Source: Triplophysa rosa (taxonomy: Eukaryota; Chordata; Actinopteri; Cypriniformes; Nemacheilidae). From it: a stretch of 64,000 nt of DNA. Positions 1 through 11,150 of the stretch are shown here, in pieces. Made by a program: the position numbers and the translations under genes. Position 1 is the stretch's first letter. Each line of letters starts with the position of its first letter. The notes beneath the pieces were generated by a model. It made no database searches, had not been told where the DNA came from, and saw only the letters and a list, made by a program, of their open reading frames with translations. Location: contig NC_079890.1 of the NCBI RefSeq assembly GCF_024868665.1, positions 5,556,747-5,620,746 on the forward strand, read 5' to 3'.

Positions 1-1725
1 TGGAAATACATTGGAAAATATTGATTTATCATATGGTTTAGGCTTTTACCTGTCAATAATACAACCGCCAAATACTTGTAAATTAAGTAAATTGATCAGG
101 AGTGAAGCCACCATTGATATGCTATCAGTTATAGAAATGCTTCTAGTCTGTTTTTTTTCTCACAAGACTACAATAAAATTTTACTTCTATGTTAATGAAA
201 TTTTGGTAGACTGGTTTTCACACCGAGATTAGCTTAGATAATATTAAATTGTACTGCAGGTTATTTTTATGGTATATGCTTTAGTTTTTATTGTGTTGTG
301 GTGGTACATTTTACAAGTATTACAATGCTTTAGTTACAATAAATACACTAAAATATGTAATATGCAGGCACTACAGCTCCCCCTAGTGTCTTCTATGGAG
401 ATGTGCAATAATTGCGATGATCTGAAACCATCGCGATGAGGCCAAAGGTGAAGGCTTTCCGTGTCGCCCATCACTGTAAATACAGCAGTCGTTTACACTG
501 ATGCTAAGCTACAGTCAAAGCTATTGGCCATTAAAACGAGTGATTTCTTCGATAATTTCTCAACGGTTCTCAATAAGTCTGTATGGAAAACACTTGGTAT
601 CTACTTGTTAAATAGTTGTTGGGTTTTTTCTTTAAAGGTTTTATTAGACAGTATTACTATGAGCTGTTTTATTGCTGTCAAACAGTAAATCTCCCTTTAC
701 TAACTTCATGTAATTATGTAAAATTTTTAAATGTAACAGAAGCTTTGCAGATAGTTACATAAGACACATAAATAAATAAACAATTGCTTTTTTATTACAG
801 ACCAACTATTTTGGGTAGTAAGTGGTTTTGGAGCACCCTAGTGGCCACTTTTGGAAATGCCATGATAGAAGAGACGCAACTTTTGTTTTACCATCAAAAA
901 ATATATTGATAAAAAACCAGTATATCGATAATGGCTATCGGCTAAAATGACTTAAAAAAATCAGCATATCGGATATCGGCAAAAATTCAATATCGTGCAT
1001 CACATGGTCTTTAAAAACAACAATTTGTGAGTAGTGTGAAGTTTGTAGCAGATACTTTGTACTGTCACACTGTATGATGAAGTGTAAATGATTAGACACA
1101 CACATGTTAAATTTGTCCCTGTCTAAACTAAAGTTCTAAAAATCAAGAACAGGAGCAAGCATCCTGCTTAAATGAGGAATTAGTGTACTGAACTAAAAAG
1201 AAGTCTGTGCATCTAATATTCTCTTCTCTGAGGGGAATTTGGGACAACTGACATTTTCTCTGAAGGAGTTTAGGGTTGGGGGGTTGGGAGTCCAGTCACG
1301 GGCATCATAACAAATGTGTTTGGCTGTAATGACAAATCCTGACCGTCCACCACCAGTGTAAAGTGTTAAGCCTTAATAAACAAGAAAGCATCTTAACCCT
1401 TAAAAGAGGTCCTTAGGTCCAAAATTGTTAGGAGTGTGGATGAGGCCTTTTAAGAGGCTTAAGAGTTTCTTTAGCAGCAAAGAAAATGAACAAAACGCGT
1501 AGAGGGAGAAGAAATGCATTGCACACAATGTGAGTTAATACGACACAACACATTAGACCATGTTTGTGACCGATCTTATTAGAGACACGCTAACATCTCA
1601 GACACAGTATATGAGGAATCGCTATATTTACTACATTATAATAATGTAGTAATAATAATAAATATTTATTAATGTATCAGGAAAAAAATGCAGCTATGCA
1701 GCAGAGATGATTTGGGTCTGTTACA
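1..1725. other. AT-rich stretch without a recognisable gene
   Basis: No reading frame here has recognisable protein similarity, and the short open frames look random. Around 890-1005 a run rich in TATCGATA and ATATCGG words resembles the inner part of a fish hAT miniature element, but I could not find both ends. The rest is AT-rich, unannotated DNA. Confidence 0.4.
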
Positions 1726-2030
1726 GAATCAGAATTCGCTTTATTGGCCAAGTGTGTGCAAACACAAAAGAAATTTGTTGTGGTTTTTTGAGCACTTGAT
1801 ACATACAAATATACGTGACATGAAAAAAACTGGAAGAACAATTAGTAAGTATAAATAAGTAAAACTAGAGGTAATACTACTACTACTAATAATGTTGTAT
1901 AAAATTTGAAACAGGGGATTTATGTACAGATTTGTGCATTTACAGTATATGCAGTTGTATAAATAAAATATGCATATGTATTTACATAATACTTAAGAGA
2001 GAGAGAGGTGGTAATTAGGAGTGGAGCAAT
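1726..2030 (-). repeat. L2-like LINE 3' tail fragment
   Basis: The segment at 1729-1800 (CTTTATTGGCCAAGTGTG and following bases) closely resembles the start of the L2-like copy at 36876, which is that element's 3' end read on the plus strand. No coding part of the LINE is present, so this is a severely 5'-truncated insertion on the minus strand. The inner limit near 2030 is approximate. Confidence 0.55.
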
Positions 2031-2194
2031 AAATGCGGGGTGAGAGGGGTCTGTGATGATGTTACCTGCCCATAGGGGTGATCCCGAATAGTCAAAGATT
2101 CAATGCTTCGATAGGAGGAGCCTGATTCGACTACCAATCTCACAGTCGAATCTTCACAAAGGTGTTATGCAATGGGGATCATGCCATTTTGGTT

Positions 2195-2285
2195 CACGAG
2201 TTCGCCTTTCAGCTAATGAACTGGGATGGATAGTATGCGTGTTTGGCATGCTGTCCCGGGGCGAGGTCTCCGAGCTCGGTAATCC
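2195..2285 (+). repeat. Direct repeat copy 1 (pair with 3030-3118)
   Basis: About 85 bp beginning GAGTTCGCCTTTCAGCTAAT recur at 3030-3118 with only a few changes and the same orientation; both end in CCGAGCTCGGTAA. The copy is followed by GC-rich sequence that a hAT miniature element interrupts at 2376. Which repeat family it belongs to is not clear. Confidence 0.6.
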
Positions 2286-2375
2286 TCCTCAAACTCGGAG
2301 CACCTGCCCCTTGACCGAGGAGAGGGCCCTGGGCTCGGTGCGTGCCCGGACCCGGATTATACCCCCGGTGCCGAG

Positions 2376-2831
2376 TAGGGATGTAACGAATCACCGTGAG
2401 CCGGTTGAAAATCGATTATAATGTGTGACGATTCAAATCGGTTGAGGTGTGAACTGAATCGCAATACATTTTTTGAACAGCAGGGGCCGCCATGTTCACT
2501 GCAAACCTAAACGTGGACATGCTGATATTTCTTAAATACAAAAAAATCCAAGAAAAGCACAGAGAGTATAAGTTTGTTTATATTAAAGAGACTTTTTCTA
2601 TTATTAATTTGGTATAAAATTGCAGTTTAGTTTTGTTATTTGAAATAATACATAATTTTATTATAAAAAGAAACGTGAAGCATTTAAGAAATAATGCAAG
2701 GGAAGTTGTTCATTTCTAATTTGTTTCAACTCATTTTGTAAAAATGTGAGTAAATTGTGAATAAATCGCATTGTGAGATCAGAATCGTGAATCGCATCGC
2801 ATCGTGAGCTGAATGAATCTTTACATCCCTA
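2376..2831. mobile_element. hAT-type miniature element with exact 8-bp target duplication
   Basis: The 456-bp element begins TAGGGATGTAACG and ends with the complement TTACATCCCTA, giving 11-bp terminal inverted repeats. The 8-bp sequence GTGCCGAG flanks it exactly (2368-2375 and 2832-2839). An 8-bp duplication with TAGGG ends is the hallmark of hAT transposons. The interior is AT-rich and has no transposase frame, so it is a non-autonomous copy. The perfect duplication suggests a fairly recent insertion. Confidence 0.88.
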
Positions 2832-2875
2832 GTGCCGAGGTAAAAACGGGCTAGTGGTGTGAAGTCGGAATGGAG

Positions 2876-2950
2876 GAGGGATGTTGCGAAACGTCTGAGA
2901 GAATGGAGGTGAGGTGGCTTGACTACTTATAGACTGTTAGGATGATTGCT
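2876..2950 (+). repeat. Direct repeat copy 1 (pair with 5334-5410)
   Basis: The segment ATGTTGCGAAACGTCTGAGA through GTTAGGATGAT recurs at 5334-5404 with a handful of changes and the same orientation, 2.4 kb away. It contains a TATAG word, and an AATAAA word follows at about 3015. The pair could be LTR-like ends of a decayed element, but no coding sequence between them supports this. Confidence 0.5.
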
Positions 2951-3029
2951 GTGATTGTTTATCGAAAGCCAGCCGAGTTAATTATCTGCACGTGCTCCTC
3001 CCGAACCTTGTTAATAAACATAATTTCAT

Positions 3030-3118
3030 GAGTTCGCCTTGCAGCTAATGAACTGGGACGGATAGTATGCGTGTTTGGCGTGCTGTCCCGGGGCAACTGC
3101 TCCGAGCTCGGTAAGCGA
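3030..3118 (+). repeat. Direct repeat copy 2 (pair with 2195-2285)
   Basis: Second copy of the 85-bp sequence described at 2195, same orientation, ending in CCGAGCTCGGTAA. It lies directly before the tandem duplication at 3180-3590. Confidence 0.6.
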
Positions 3119-3179
3119 GTGGCGGGGTTGTTGGAGTCATCAGCAAAGAGCAGGTTGTAGGAGAGCTTAGACTTGTGGG

Positions 3180-3590
3180 CATCGGAGATGCGGGTAGGCT
3201 GAGAGGGTTGGATGGGAGACTGTAGGTTGAAGATGTAGATGTAGTATCCTCTTTACGTTTGATCGGTCATGCTGTGCTTGATGGAATAGGAGATCGATTC
3301 AGTGTCTACAATTGAAAGGTCTTTTTGGGTTGAAGCTGGAAGTGGTGGAGAGTTCTGAGCATCTTAACCTGTAGGTGACGGAGATGCGGGTAGGCTGAGA
3401 AAGTTGGCTATGGTTGGATGGGATACTGTAGTTTGAAGATGTAGATGTAGTATCCTCTTTACGTTTGATCGGTCATGCTGTGCTTGATGGAATAGGAGAT
3501 AGTTTTGGTGTCTACAACTGAAAAGCCTGAGATGATTGTGTGGAGTTTTGGGTTGAAGCTGGAAGTGGTGGAGAGCTCAGAGCATCTGAG
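3180..3590 (+). repeat. Tandem duplication, unit about 195-200 bp
   Basis: Two units follow each other. Each carries GGAGATGCGGGTAGGCTGAG, then GTTTGATCGGTCATGCTGTG and TTGATGGAATAGGAGAT, then GGGTTGAAGCTGGAAGTGGT. The copies have diverged by small insertions and substitutions. No coding potential is evident. Confidence 0.65.
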
Positions 3591-3599
3591 GAAGCTGAA

Positions 3600-6158
3600 G
3601 TAGGCTAGTGTGAACATGGCATCAAGCAAGCGCGTGGTGCAAATTGAATGTTAGCCTTGCAGTGTAAATACATTTAGTTAATGACTCCAGGGTGATTGGT
3701 TTTCTGGGGTCTGGGCTGGGCTCTTTCAATGCCTTTGATGAGTATCAATGTCTGAGCACTGGCTATTGCTCGGGAGGGTGAGCCATAGATGAGTTTGTGA
3801 AATTTTGTATTTCTGCTTAGGTACCCTTTAATGGAGCTGCCTGGAGGTTTTAAGTGGTGCTGATGTCCAGAGCCAGGGAGCGGCAGATGCCAGCGTGAAG
3901 GGAGGGCTGGCCTGAGGAAGAGAGAAGAGGAAGAGAGAGGAGGAAGGGAGGTGGCCGCCGGACCCGAGAACGGAGGCAGCTTCACGCTTAGGTCGGCTCC
4001 TTGGGCAAGGGCAAATGGAAGGTCTGGAGGGGAGGCAGCCAGGGCCTGCGCCGCTAGCGGAAGCAGTTCGACAGAGGGGCAGCAGGCCGTGGGCAGGGCA
4101 GGGGATTAAAGGAGGAGGAAGGGAAGGGCTGCGATGATGTTTAGTTTTGCATGGCAAAGTTTGTGAGCGTAGAAATGTCACTGCAAAACAGACCTTGTGC
4201 GTTCACTGAAGTTTCAAAGGTTAAAACGACCATTACGAGTTTACGTCGATCGTGATGAAGTCTTGTGTAGGTGATACCTGTGCTTGTAGATGGAGTATAG
4301 CCAGTGTGTGGATGATGCCTAGCTGTATGCACAAGCAGAGAGTGAGCATGTTACCGTCACCCAAACGTTATCAATAAAAAATGCTGTTATATCTTCAAAT
4401 TGCTGTGCGCATCTGTATGAGTCGAACACAATTAATGATTCCAGAGTTAACAATTGCGGCTGGGGTCATGAGTCCAAGATGCAGTTCTGTTCGGGTTGGC
4501 AGACGAGGGAGATCTTGCTGTTAAGCACCGGTCGAATATACTGATGCATACCGCTGTTTGTGTTAACTTAAAAGTAACGGCTGCGTGCATTATTTTGGGC
4601 AAGATGTGAATGGGAAGGGCACGCTATGTAGAAAACGCATGCCGCTGGATGATACAGATAGATTTTAGTTAACCAGCAGTCACTTTCGGAAGCGGCTATT
4701 ATATTTACTAATCTCCAGAAGCTTACGTTCGGCTCAACAGAGGTTCGCTGAACAGTATGGGCGCCGAGGAAGTGCGCCCGTGCTGGCCAGCGATATCTCA
4801 TGCTTGAGTGCAGCAGTGTCAACGCAGGGTGACAAAGGATAAAGTTAAATGTATTTTTCAATTAGAAAGATTGTACTCACCCAGCTTCTTGCATAACAGC
4901 GTGTTCGGCGGTTCAAACACAAGAAAAACTCAGTTTATAAATGATAATTAGTAAAGTATCGGTAATGAGGCATGGAATTCGGGTTGATTAGAGCGACTCA
5001 TGGAACGACAGAATGAATTTCCCCCAAGATGATTGTTTCACTTCGTAGAAGATGAGTTTACAGTCATTGAAACGTTAATGTATTGGCATTGAAGCGTTAT
5101 TGAATTGAGTCGAAATACGGCGATCTTGCGAGCATGACTAGCATATGTTTACAGATGCCGGCGTCTAAACACTCGTGTCCCGTTAGCAGCGAGCTAACGT
5201 GCCGGTGTTGTTCAGCCCTGTGCTGATGAAATCCTTCGTAGAGTTTAATTCTCATTTGGGAATAGTTTATCAAAAAGCAAAAACAACCGTGTAAAGCAAA
5301 CAAGCTGCTGTGTTTGCGTGCGCGTCTATGAGCAACAATGTTGCGAAACGTACTAGAGAATGGAGGTGAGGTGGCATCACTACTTATAGGCTGTTAGGAT
5401 GATCCCGAATAAAACATCATTTATATGGGCAGTTGCGTAGCAGACGGGCAACTGTATGTGAAACATATTGACTATAAGCCAAACATTAAAGTTATACAAG
5501 TTAAAACAAAAAAAGACACGCACACAGGTTCATACACACCCACATGCATAAAATACAACTCCACACGCACAGACAATATACGCACGCACGCACGCACACA
5601 CACACATCATGGTTATCTCAGAGAAGCACATATTTAAGATAAAAGAGAGAAACACAGGTCAAATATTATATGGGCGATTCCTATATGTAATAATAGCCTC
5701 GGAACAATGAGAAAAGAAAGCTGAGAGTAGAGTACTGTATAGAGAAGCAGCACATTCGCAAATGAATGTGTACACCGTTTCCAAACATTTGTCACTTACT
5801 GAATGTTTGGGCATATACGTATGAATTAACACTTTGTCTATAAATGCACATAGTTTGTTAATTAGACTGAACTTTGCGCTGCATGATACGTTCAAAATTA
5901 TAAAAGTAATATAACCAAAATCACCACATATGGCGCAGACTTTTGGAACTTGTCATTCTCTGCACTGAAAGCAAGCGTCAGTAGGATGGAGAAAGGGACT
6001 TTTTGACTGTTTAAATTGTAAGCTGCTTTATTGCAGTCCTCCTTTACATGTGGTAACTTTATTGATAGTTCATTGGTAATGAACGTGTTGTATTCCCGTT
6101 TGTAAAAAAGAATTCACTATTATCAAGTAGTTTTAAAAATAGTTTTGAAGCGAGATTC
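3600..6158. other. No recognisable gene; duplicated and simple sequence
   Basis: Open frames in this stretch are short and show no family similarity. It contains a purine-rich, low-complexity part (3890-4120), the second copy of the 2876 repeat at 5334-5410, and a short CACG/CA microsatellite at 5580-5605. I see no splice-bounded exon. Confidence 0.4.
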
Positions 6159-6707
6159 TGTCATGAAATACGTGGAAGGAGAACCCAATTGCAGGCAGCA
6201 GTGAAGGGGTTAACAAAAAAGGTATTTATTACAGAAACACAAAACAAGGACCCACAGGGTGGTAAAACAATAATAATAGGAAAACAGAAATAAAGACTAA
6301 CTAAACACTAAACTAACCAAACACTAGACATGAACTGAACTCAACACTTACTGAAACAAGACAGAACATCATCAACAGGAACATGAGCATATGGCACAGG
6401 TAAACACTGGAGGAGCACAAGACGAACTGCATACAATGACTGAGCAACAAGACAACGAAACATGAGGGTATTATAAAGGGAGAGACAAACGAGGGATAAC
6501 GAGCGAGGGCAGGTGTGGAACATAAGACACGAGAGGAAAGCAATACAAGAAACGAGAGGGGCGGGGCCAATGACGAGACACTGGAGAGAACGCATATTAT
6601 TGTCAAAAGGACAATAATATGTTTCTCTCCACACATAACCAAAGGCTTTGTCATGGCTCTGCTACAGGACCAAGAAAAACATGACTAAATGAAGCAGAGC
6701 CATGACA
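6159..6707 (-). repeat. LTR, downstream copy
   Basis: Downstream LTR of the gag-only element in minus orientation. It closely matches the copy at 7779-8326. The purine tract lies immediately upstream of it on the minus strand, at 6708-6722. It contains a 15-bp inverted repeat ATATTATTGTC/GACAATAATAT near 6593-6618. Confidence 0.85.
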
Positions 6708-7776
6708 GAAGCTCCCCCTTTAATGAGCACCTCCAGGTGCTCACCAAGGGGTAGACGGATGAGACAAGACTGACTGAGACAGTGACAAAAACCAGACAAA
6801 CATGGTGAACAAGACAAGGGGCAGACAAGACAACAAGACTAAGGGATTGGGGTGACTTAATAAAAATAACAAACAGGGGGGGGGGAAAACAGGGGTTCAA
6901 AGGGGGCAAACCAAAAGGATTGGGGGAAAAAGTCTTAGTCCCCGGCTGCACTCGAGGGCGCGGAGTCCTGGGGGACTTAGGACAAGTTCTGGGGGGAACA
7001 GTCTTTGACCCTGGGAGTTTCCCAGGGGCCGGCTTGGCTGCCGGACTGGGGACCGGCTGGAAGACCGGCTGGAAGGCCGGCTGGAACGGGCTTGACGCTG
7101 GCTGGAAGGCCGGCTGGACAGGGCTTGACGCCGGCTGGAAGGCCGACTGGACAGGGCTAGACGCCGGCTGGACCACCGGACTGGAAACCGGCTGCACCGG
7201 TGTGGACGCTCCTCCTCGACGCTTCTCCCTCCTTCTCCGCACCACTGGGTCCGTAGCCAACTTAGGCGGAACCATGGGGACCGGAGGGAGTTTTGCGTCG
7301 GTGGAGACCGCAGACGTCATCCCCGGGTCACACCTCACCCACTCGCCACAGGCGCCACCAGGAGAACCGGGGACCGTGGAGCTCAAGCCAAAGGGTACTG
7401 AGTCCCCCCGGGCAGCGGCAGCCAGGACGAGGCCCTCCGGAGCGGTCGACAGTGGGGTGAGGGCTCCGAGTGGAACCTCACCCTCGGGACCGTCTCGGTT
7501 GGCCACGAACCTGACCATGTCCGCGAACCCAAGGGGAGCCAGCAGCCTCTTCTCCGACGGGGCGAGGCGCTGAGTGAGGCAGCAGTTGAAGATCGCCTTC
7601 AACTCTGCCTTGCCAAACTCAGACGACCTCGCCACCGTCGAGAATGCCCCGGCGAACTCCCAGTTCCCGTAACTCCCCTGACGGAACCCCAGCAGCAAGT
7701 GGGCTTGGGCGGCCCGCGAGGACGACGCCGTGCAGTCCTTTGGAGCTGCCTGCTGGGTTCTGGCTGGCTCGGTCAT
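6685..7776 (-). CDS. Gag-like, proline-rich protein of LTR element
   Basis: The minus-strand frame from the ATG at 7776 to a stop at 6685 gives about 363 residues. The first 100 residues resemble the short gag-like protein at 47362-47588 in layout: both open MTEPAR or MNRPKK, then have a FxQxG motif, an FAxxFxxxARxSxFxxAELKxIFN core, and an LxPxE stretch. The middle of the protein is low in complexity, with repeated PVQPASSP and FQPVPSP units encoded by a minisatellite at 7060-7190. The last 60 or so residues read into the LTR and are probably not meaningful. No CCHC knuckle, protease or polymerase motif is present. The likely role is particle formation or RNA binding, inferred only from position. 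Confidence 0.6.
   Translation of the reverse strand: MTEPARTQQAAPKDCTASSSRAAQAHLLLGFRQGSYGNWEFAGAFSTVARSSEFGKAELKAIFNCCLTQRLAPSEKRLLAPLGFADMVRFVANRDGPEGEVPLGALTPLSTAPEGLVLAAAARGDSVPFGLSSTVPGSPGGACGEWVRCDPGMTSAVSTDAKLPPVPMVPPKLATDPVVRRRREKRRGGASTPVQPVSSPVVQPASSPVQSAFQPASSPVQPAFQPASSPFQPAFQPVFQPVPSPAAKPAPGKLPGSKTVPPRTCPKSPRTPRPRVQPGTKTFSPNPFGLPPLNPCFPPPLFVIFIKSPQSLSLVVLSAPCLVHHVCLVFVTVSVSLVSSVYPLVSTWRCSLKGELLSWLCFI
7060..7190. repeat. GC-rich minisatellite inside gag-like frame
   Basis: Degenerate units of about 12-30 bp built on GGCTGGAAGGCCGGCTGGAC repeat several times. They lie in frame with the minus-strand gag-like ORF, where they encode the VQPAS/FQPAS repeats. Confidence 0.7.
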
Positions 7777-7778
7777 TC

Positions 7779-8326
7779 TGTCATGAAATACGTGGAAGGA
7801 GAACCCAATTGCAGGCAGCAGTGAAGGGGTTAACAAAAACCGTATTTATTACAGAAACACAAAACAAGGACCCACGGGGGGGTAAAACAATAATCACAGG
7901 TAAACAGAAATAAAGACTAACTAAACACTAAACTAACCAAACACTAGACATGAACTGAACTCAACACTTACTGAAACAAGACAGAACATCATCAACAGGA
8001 ACACGAGCATATGGCACAGGTAAACACTGGACGAGCACAAGACGAACTGCATACAATGACCGAGCAACAAGACAATGAAACATAAGGGTATTACAAAGGA
8101 GAGACAAATGAGGGATAACGAGCGAGGGCAGGTGTGAAACATAAGACACGAGAGGAAGGCAATACAAGAAACGAGAGGGGCGGGGGCCAATGACGAGACA
8201 CTGGAGAGAACGCATATTATTGTCAAAAGGACAATAATATGTTTCTCTCCACACATAACCAAAGGCTTTGTATGGCTCTGCTACAGGACCAAGAAAAACA
8301 TGACTAAATGAAGCAGAGCCATGACA
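7779..8326 (-). repeat. LTR, upstream copy
   Basis: Upstream (5') LTR of the gag-only element in minus orientation, TG...CA bounded. The element's reading frame starts at 7776, just after this LTR ends. Confidence 0.85.
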
Positions 8327-8836
8327 GATCTGGTCTAGTATTGTATGGTACAGCATTGTTGTGTGATATTTAAGGAAAATATCCATTACTTTTACTATTT
8401 GTGGCTTGTGTTTTGAATTTATGTTCCCCTGCATTTCAGACATTTTACCTAAACACATTTATTTTGCACATTGCGACTTGAATCTGGCTTATTACGTATT
8501 TTTATTTATTACAAAGGTATATTCTGTTCTAAACAAATTCTGTAAATTAATGTTTGATTGTTTTTTTGGTGCATCAATGTTGCGCTGCACCCTTGTTAAC
8601 CACCTGGTGTCGTCCCCACATGTACGCGCGTGAGTGCGAGTCGACTATTGAGACAATAGACGTGACAATTCTGATACGACTATGTAAATCGTTAGTCGAG
8701 GACACCCCTAACTGCCCGTTTCTTCATTCTGGAGTTATACAAGTCCTGAAGGTTGGGCAGGTTAACACCGATTATTCTTTTACCGCCTTCTATAAGCAAA
8801 ATGATCACTTTACTTTACAATTACAGCACTTACAGA

Positions 8837-9329
8837 CAGTGTTGGATGTAACTAGTTACCAAGTAATTAGTTACTGTAATTTAATTACTTTCCCCTTGAA
8901 AAAGTAAAGTAAGGGATTACTCTTATTTTTTCTGTAATTTAATTACAGTTACATCTGATGTAATGTAACAAAATACAATGCTGGAATATACATTAAAATT
9001 CAAAGTCTAAATGCACTTTTAAATGCATTCATTACTTTATCTTTCTCACATTTGTAATACTTTGGTTATTTAATAATACTACTTTATGTAGTTTTATTTT
9101 ATTTATTTGAATGAATTTAAAGAGCAGTTTCATGTCCATCCTTGAATCACTTGAATCATCCTTGAATCACATTGAATCAAGGTTGATATAAGATATAGAA
9201 AGTAATTAGTAAAAAGTAATTAAATACTTTTTGGAGAGAGTAATTTGTACAGTAATCTAATTACTCTACTGAATATGTAATTAGTAACTAGTAATTAATT
9301 ACTTTTTCAGAGTAACTTACCCAACACTG
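8837..9329. mobile_element. hAT-type miniature element
   Basis: The 493-bp element begins CAGTGTTGGATGTAACTAG and ends AACTTACCCAACACTG. The outer nine bases form a perfect inverted repeat. Flanking 8-mers CTTACAGA (8829-8836) and GTTACAGA (9330-9337) match at 7 of 8 positions, as expected for an aged hAT target duplication. The interior is rich in AGTAATTA words and has no coding frame. Confidence 0.82.
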
Positions 9330-9926
9330 GTTACAGAACCTTATTGTGTCGCTGTTCATTTCCTATCAAAGACGTTAAGTATGACATTAATAAAATATAA
9401 AGAATATTTATATAGTGCATGATACAGTATGGCAAAACAGGAAAAATTACACATGTAATTTCAAACTGATGTCTTATAATAGACCCTATACCTAAAAGCA
9501 CTCTTTTTTCCTTCTTGGGCAACCCTCCAATCACAGGCTTCAAAAGACTATGTCATACATAGCAACGGGGTCAGCTCCGCCTTCTTACTAAGATACGTTT
9601 TTTTCTTTTCTTGCTCAGTTGGTTTCAGATTGGTCCTGAATCGCTCTTAAGCTAAGACTCCTACGTAACGTAGAAGTTGTTAAGATAAACTAGAAGATTT
9701 CTGAGTTTTTTTACAAGCTTTAAAAATACAGGCCCAGATGTATATTGCTCTCTTTTAGGGTGTACAGTACAGTTTTCTGTCATTCCACCAGGAAACTAAA
9801 AATAAATGTAGATTGATCTCAAAAAGCTAACGGAAGCATTATTGTTTGTCTGTTGTGAACGTTAGATTGACATTTTTCAGTTTGATACAGTAGATTTTAA
9901 GCTTAATCTTTTTTCATATGCAATTT

Positions 9927-10421
9927 TGTCACGGTTTGCGTGGACAGAACCCAAGCGCAGGCAACAAGGGGTTAACGCCAAGGGAATATTTATTAAATAA
10001 CAAAAATGAAACAAAAAACCCACGATGGGGTAAACTTAACAAAACAGGAAACTGAACAGGACGAAGACTGATATACACTAAACAACACTAAACATCACTG
10101 GACAAAACTAAAACAAAAACTTACTAAACTTGACGGAGAAACTAAACAGGAACATGAGCGTGAAAACCAAGAGAGCTCAGGAGACATGGAACGCATAGAA
10201 CGCAAGAGCACAGGACAATGAAACATGAGGGCATTATATGGGGCTAGACAAACGAGGGATAATGACACAGGGCAGGTGAGGAACATAAGACAGGGCAGGG
10301 AAGCAATACAGGAAAAGAGAGGGGCGGGGCCAATAACAAGACACGAGAAAACACATGAAGTGTCAAAAGATAAACACCCCATGGTTTTCTCACACAAAAC
10401 CAAAGGCTTTGTCATGATACA
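9927..10421 (-). mobile_element. Solo LTR related to the 6.2-kb and 47.6-kb elements
   Basis: About 495 bp, TG...CA bounded, with the sequence ACAGAACCCAAGCGCAGGCA near its left end. The LTR at 47591 shares this nearly exactly, and the 6159/7779 LTRs share it more loosely. The right end CCAAAGGCTTTGTCATG also matches the 7779 LTR. Four-base repeats ATTT flank it (9923-9926 and 10422-10425). There is no internal region, so it is a solo LTR, probably left by LTR-LTR recombination. Confidence 0.72.
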
Positions 10422-11062
10422 ATTTATTGCATAGGATTGATCATCTGATGGTATATTAGAAGGTTTTTAGGAGTGTTCATGTGTTCTGTAAGAGATGCAA
10501 AAGTACTTAAAATGCCAAATATCCCCTCATACCAAAATAAGTTCATTAAAAAAGTTGTCTTGTAAGCGAGTGTGTGTCTGCGTGTGGGTGGATGGATGTG
10601 GATGGCTGAGCGTTTGCTCATTTTTAAGCTTCATTTCACAGATTGATTTTCAGGATTTAGACAATAACGGCGCATTAGATGCACATGGGGGGCAGAATGA
10701 GGGGGTTGGGGATTTCTGGGTTTATTGAACCATAAGTGCAATGAAATATGCTAGAAATGTTTTGCTGTTTAAAGCACCCCCATTAAACATAGAGATGCAG
10801 CTATTACCGATTTCACTGTTAACTACGCTTTGAAATGTCATGGTTGATTAATCGTAAAGGCTCCGATTCACTGTGTTTCAAGAATGTAACTGTTGCAACT
10901 TGCACACCACTGGTACACCAGCTTAAAGTGCTGTGCTTATCAGAGACACGGAGGCTACTAGACACACTGGATTAACCATGGCAGAGAGACCAAACTGCAA
11001 ATATTACAGTCATTTATAAGCAAGGCTGTAGCGGTGAGAGTTACACTTTGTGCAACAGTTAG
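10422..11062. other. No recognisable gene
   Basis: Unannotated sequence with a short GT-rich patch near 10568-10590. No conserved protein similarity or repeat boundary was seen. Confidence 0.35.
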
Positions 11063-11150
11063 GGGTGTAACGGTTCAAATTACTCACGGTTCGGTCTGTG
11101 TCACGGTTTTAGGGTCACGGTTTCGGTTCGGTTCGATTTGTGCTATGTTC
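11063..11150. repeat. hAT-like left end, partner not found
   Basis: TAGGGGTGTAACGGTTC at 11063 matches the hAT terminal sequence seen at 14231 and 50100. It is followed by CACGG/TTCGG-rich sequence. I found no matching right end with a corresponding 8-bp flank, so this is a fragment or one end of a diverged element. Confidence 0.4.

Larger units (their letters stand above)
6159..8326 (-). mobile_element. Non-autonomous LTR retroelement, gag-like only
   Basis: Two direct repeats of about 548 bp (6159-6707 and 7779-8326) differ at roughly 20 sites by eye and bound a 1.07-kb interior. Read on the minus strand, each repeat starts TGTCATGGCTC and ends TTTCATGACA, i.e. TG...CA as in LTRs. The purine tract AAAGGGGGAGC lies just before the downstream LTR, as expected for plus-strand priming. 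The interior has one long minus-strand frame and no protease, reverse transcriptase or integrase. The frame begins two bases after the upstream LTR, leaving no room for an ordinary tRNA primer site. Flanks (GATTC and GATCT) are only a poor match as a target duplication. Confidence 0.85.

Noticed and set aside
3674..4181. Serine/proline-rich minus-strand frames
   Set aside because: They reflect purine-rich low-complexity DNA on the plus strand, with no splice sites or family similarity.
5580..5605. CRISPR-like or regulatory repeat
   Set aside because: It is a short CACG/CA microsatellite, and nothing in the window suggests a prokaryotic system.
6920..7573. 217-codon plus-strand frame
   Set aside because: It lies opposite the gag-like minus-strand frame. 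It is open only because of the GC-rich minisatellite and codon composition, whereas the minus frame fits the LTR orientation and polypurine tract.
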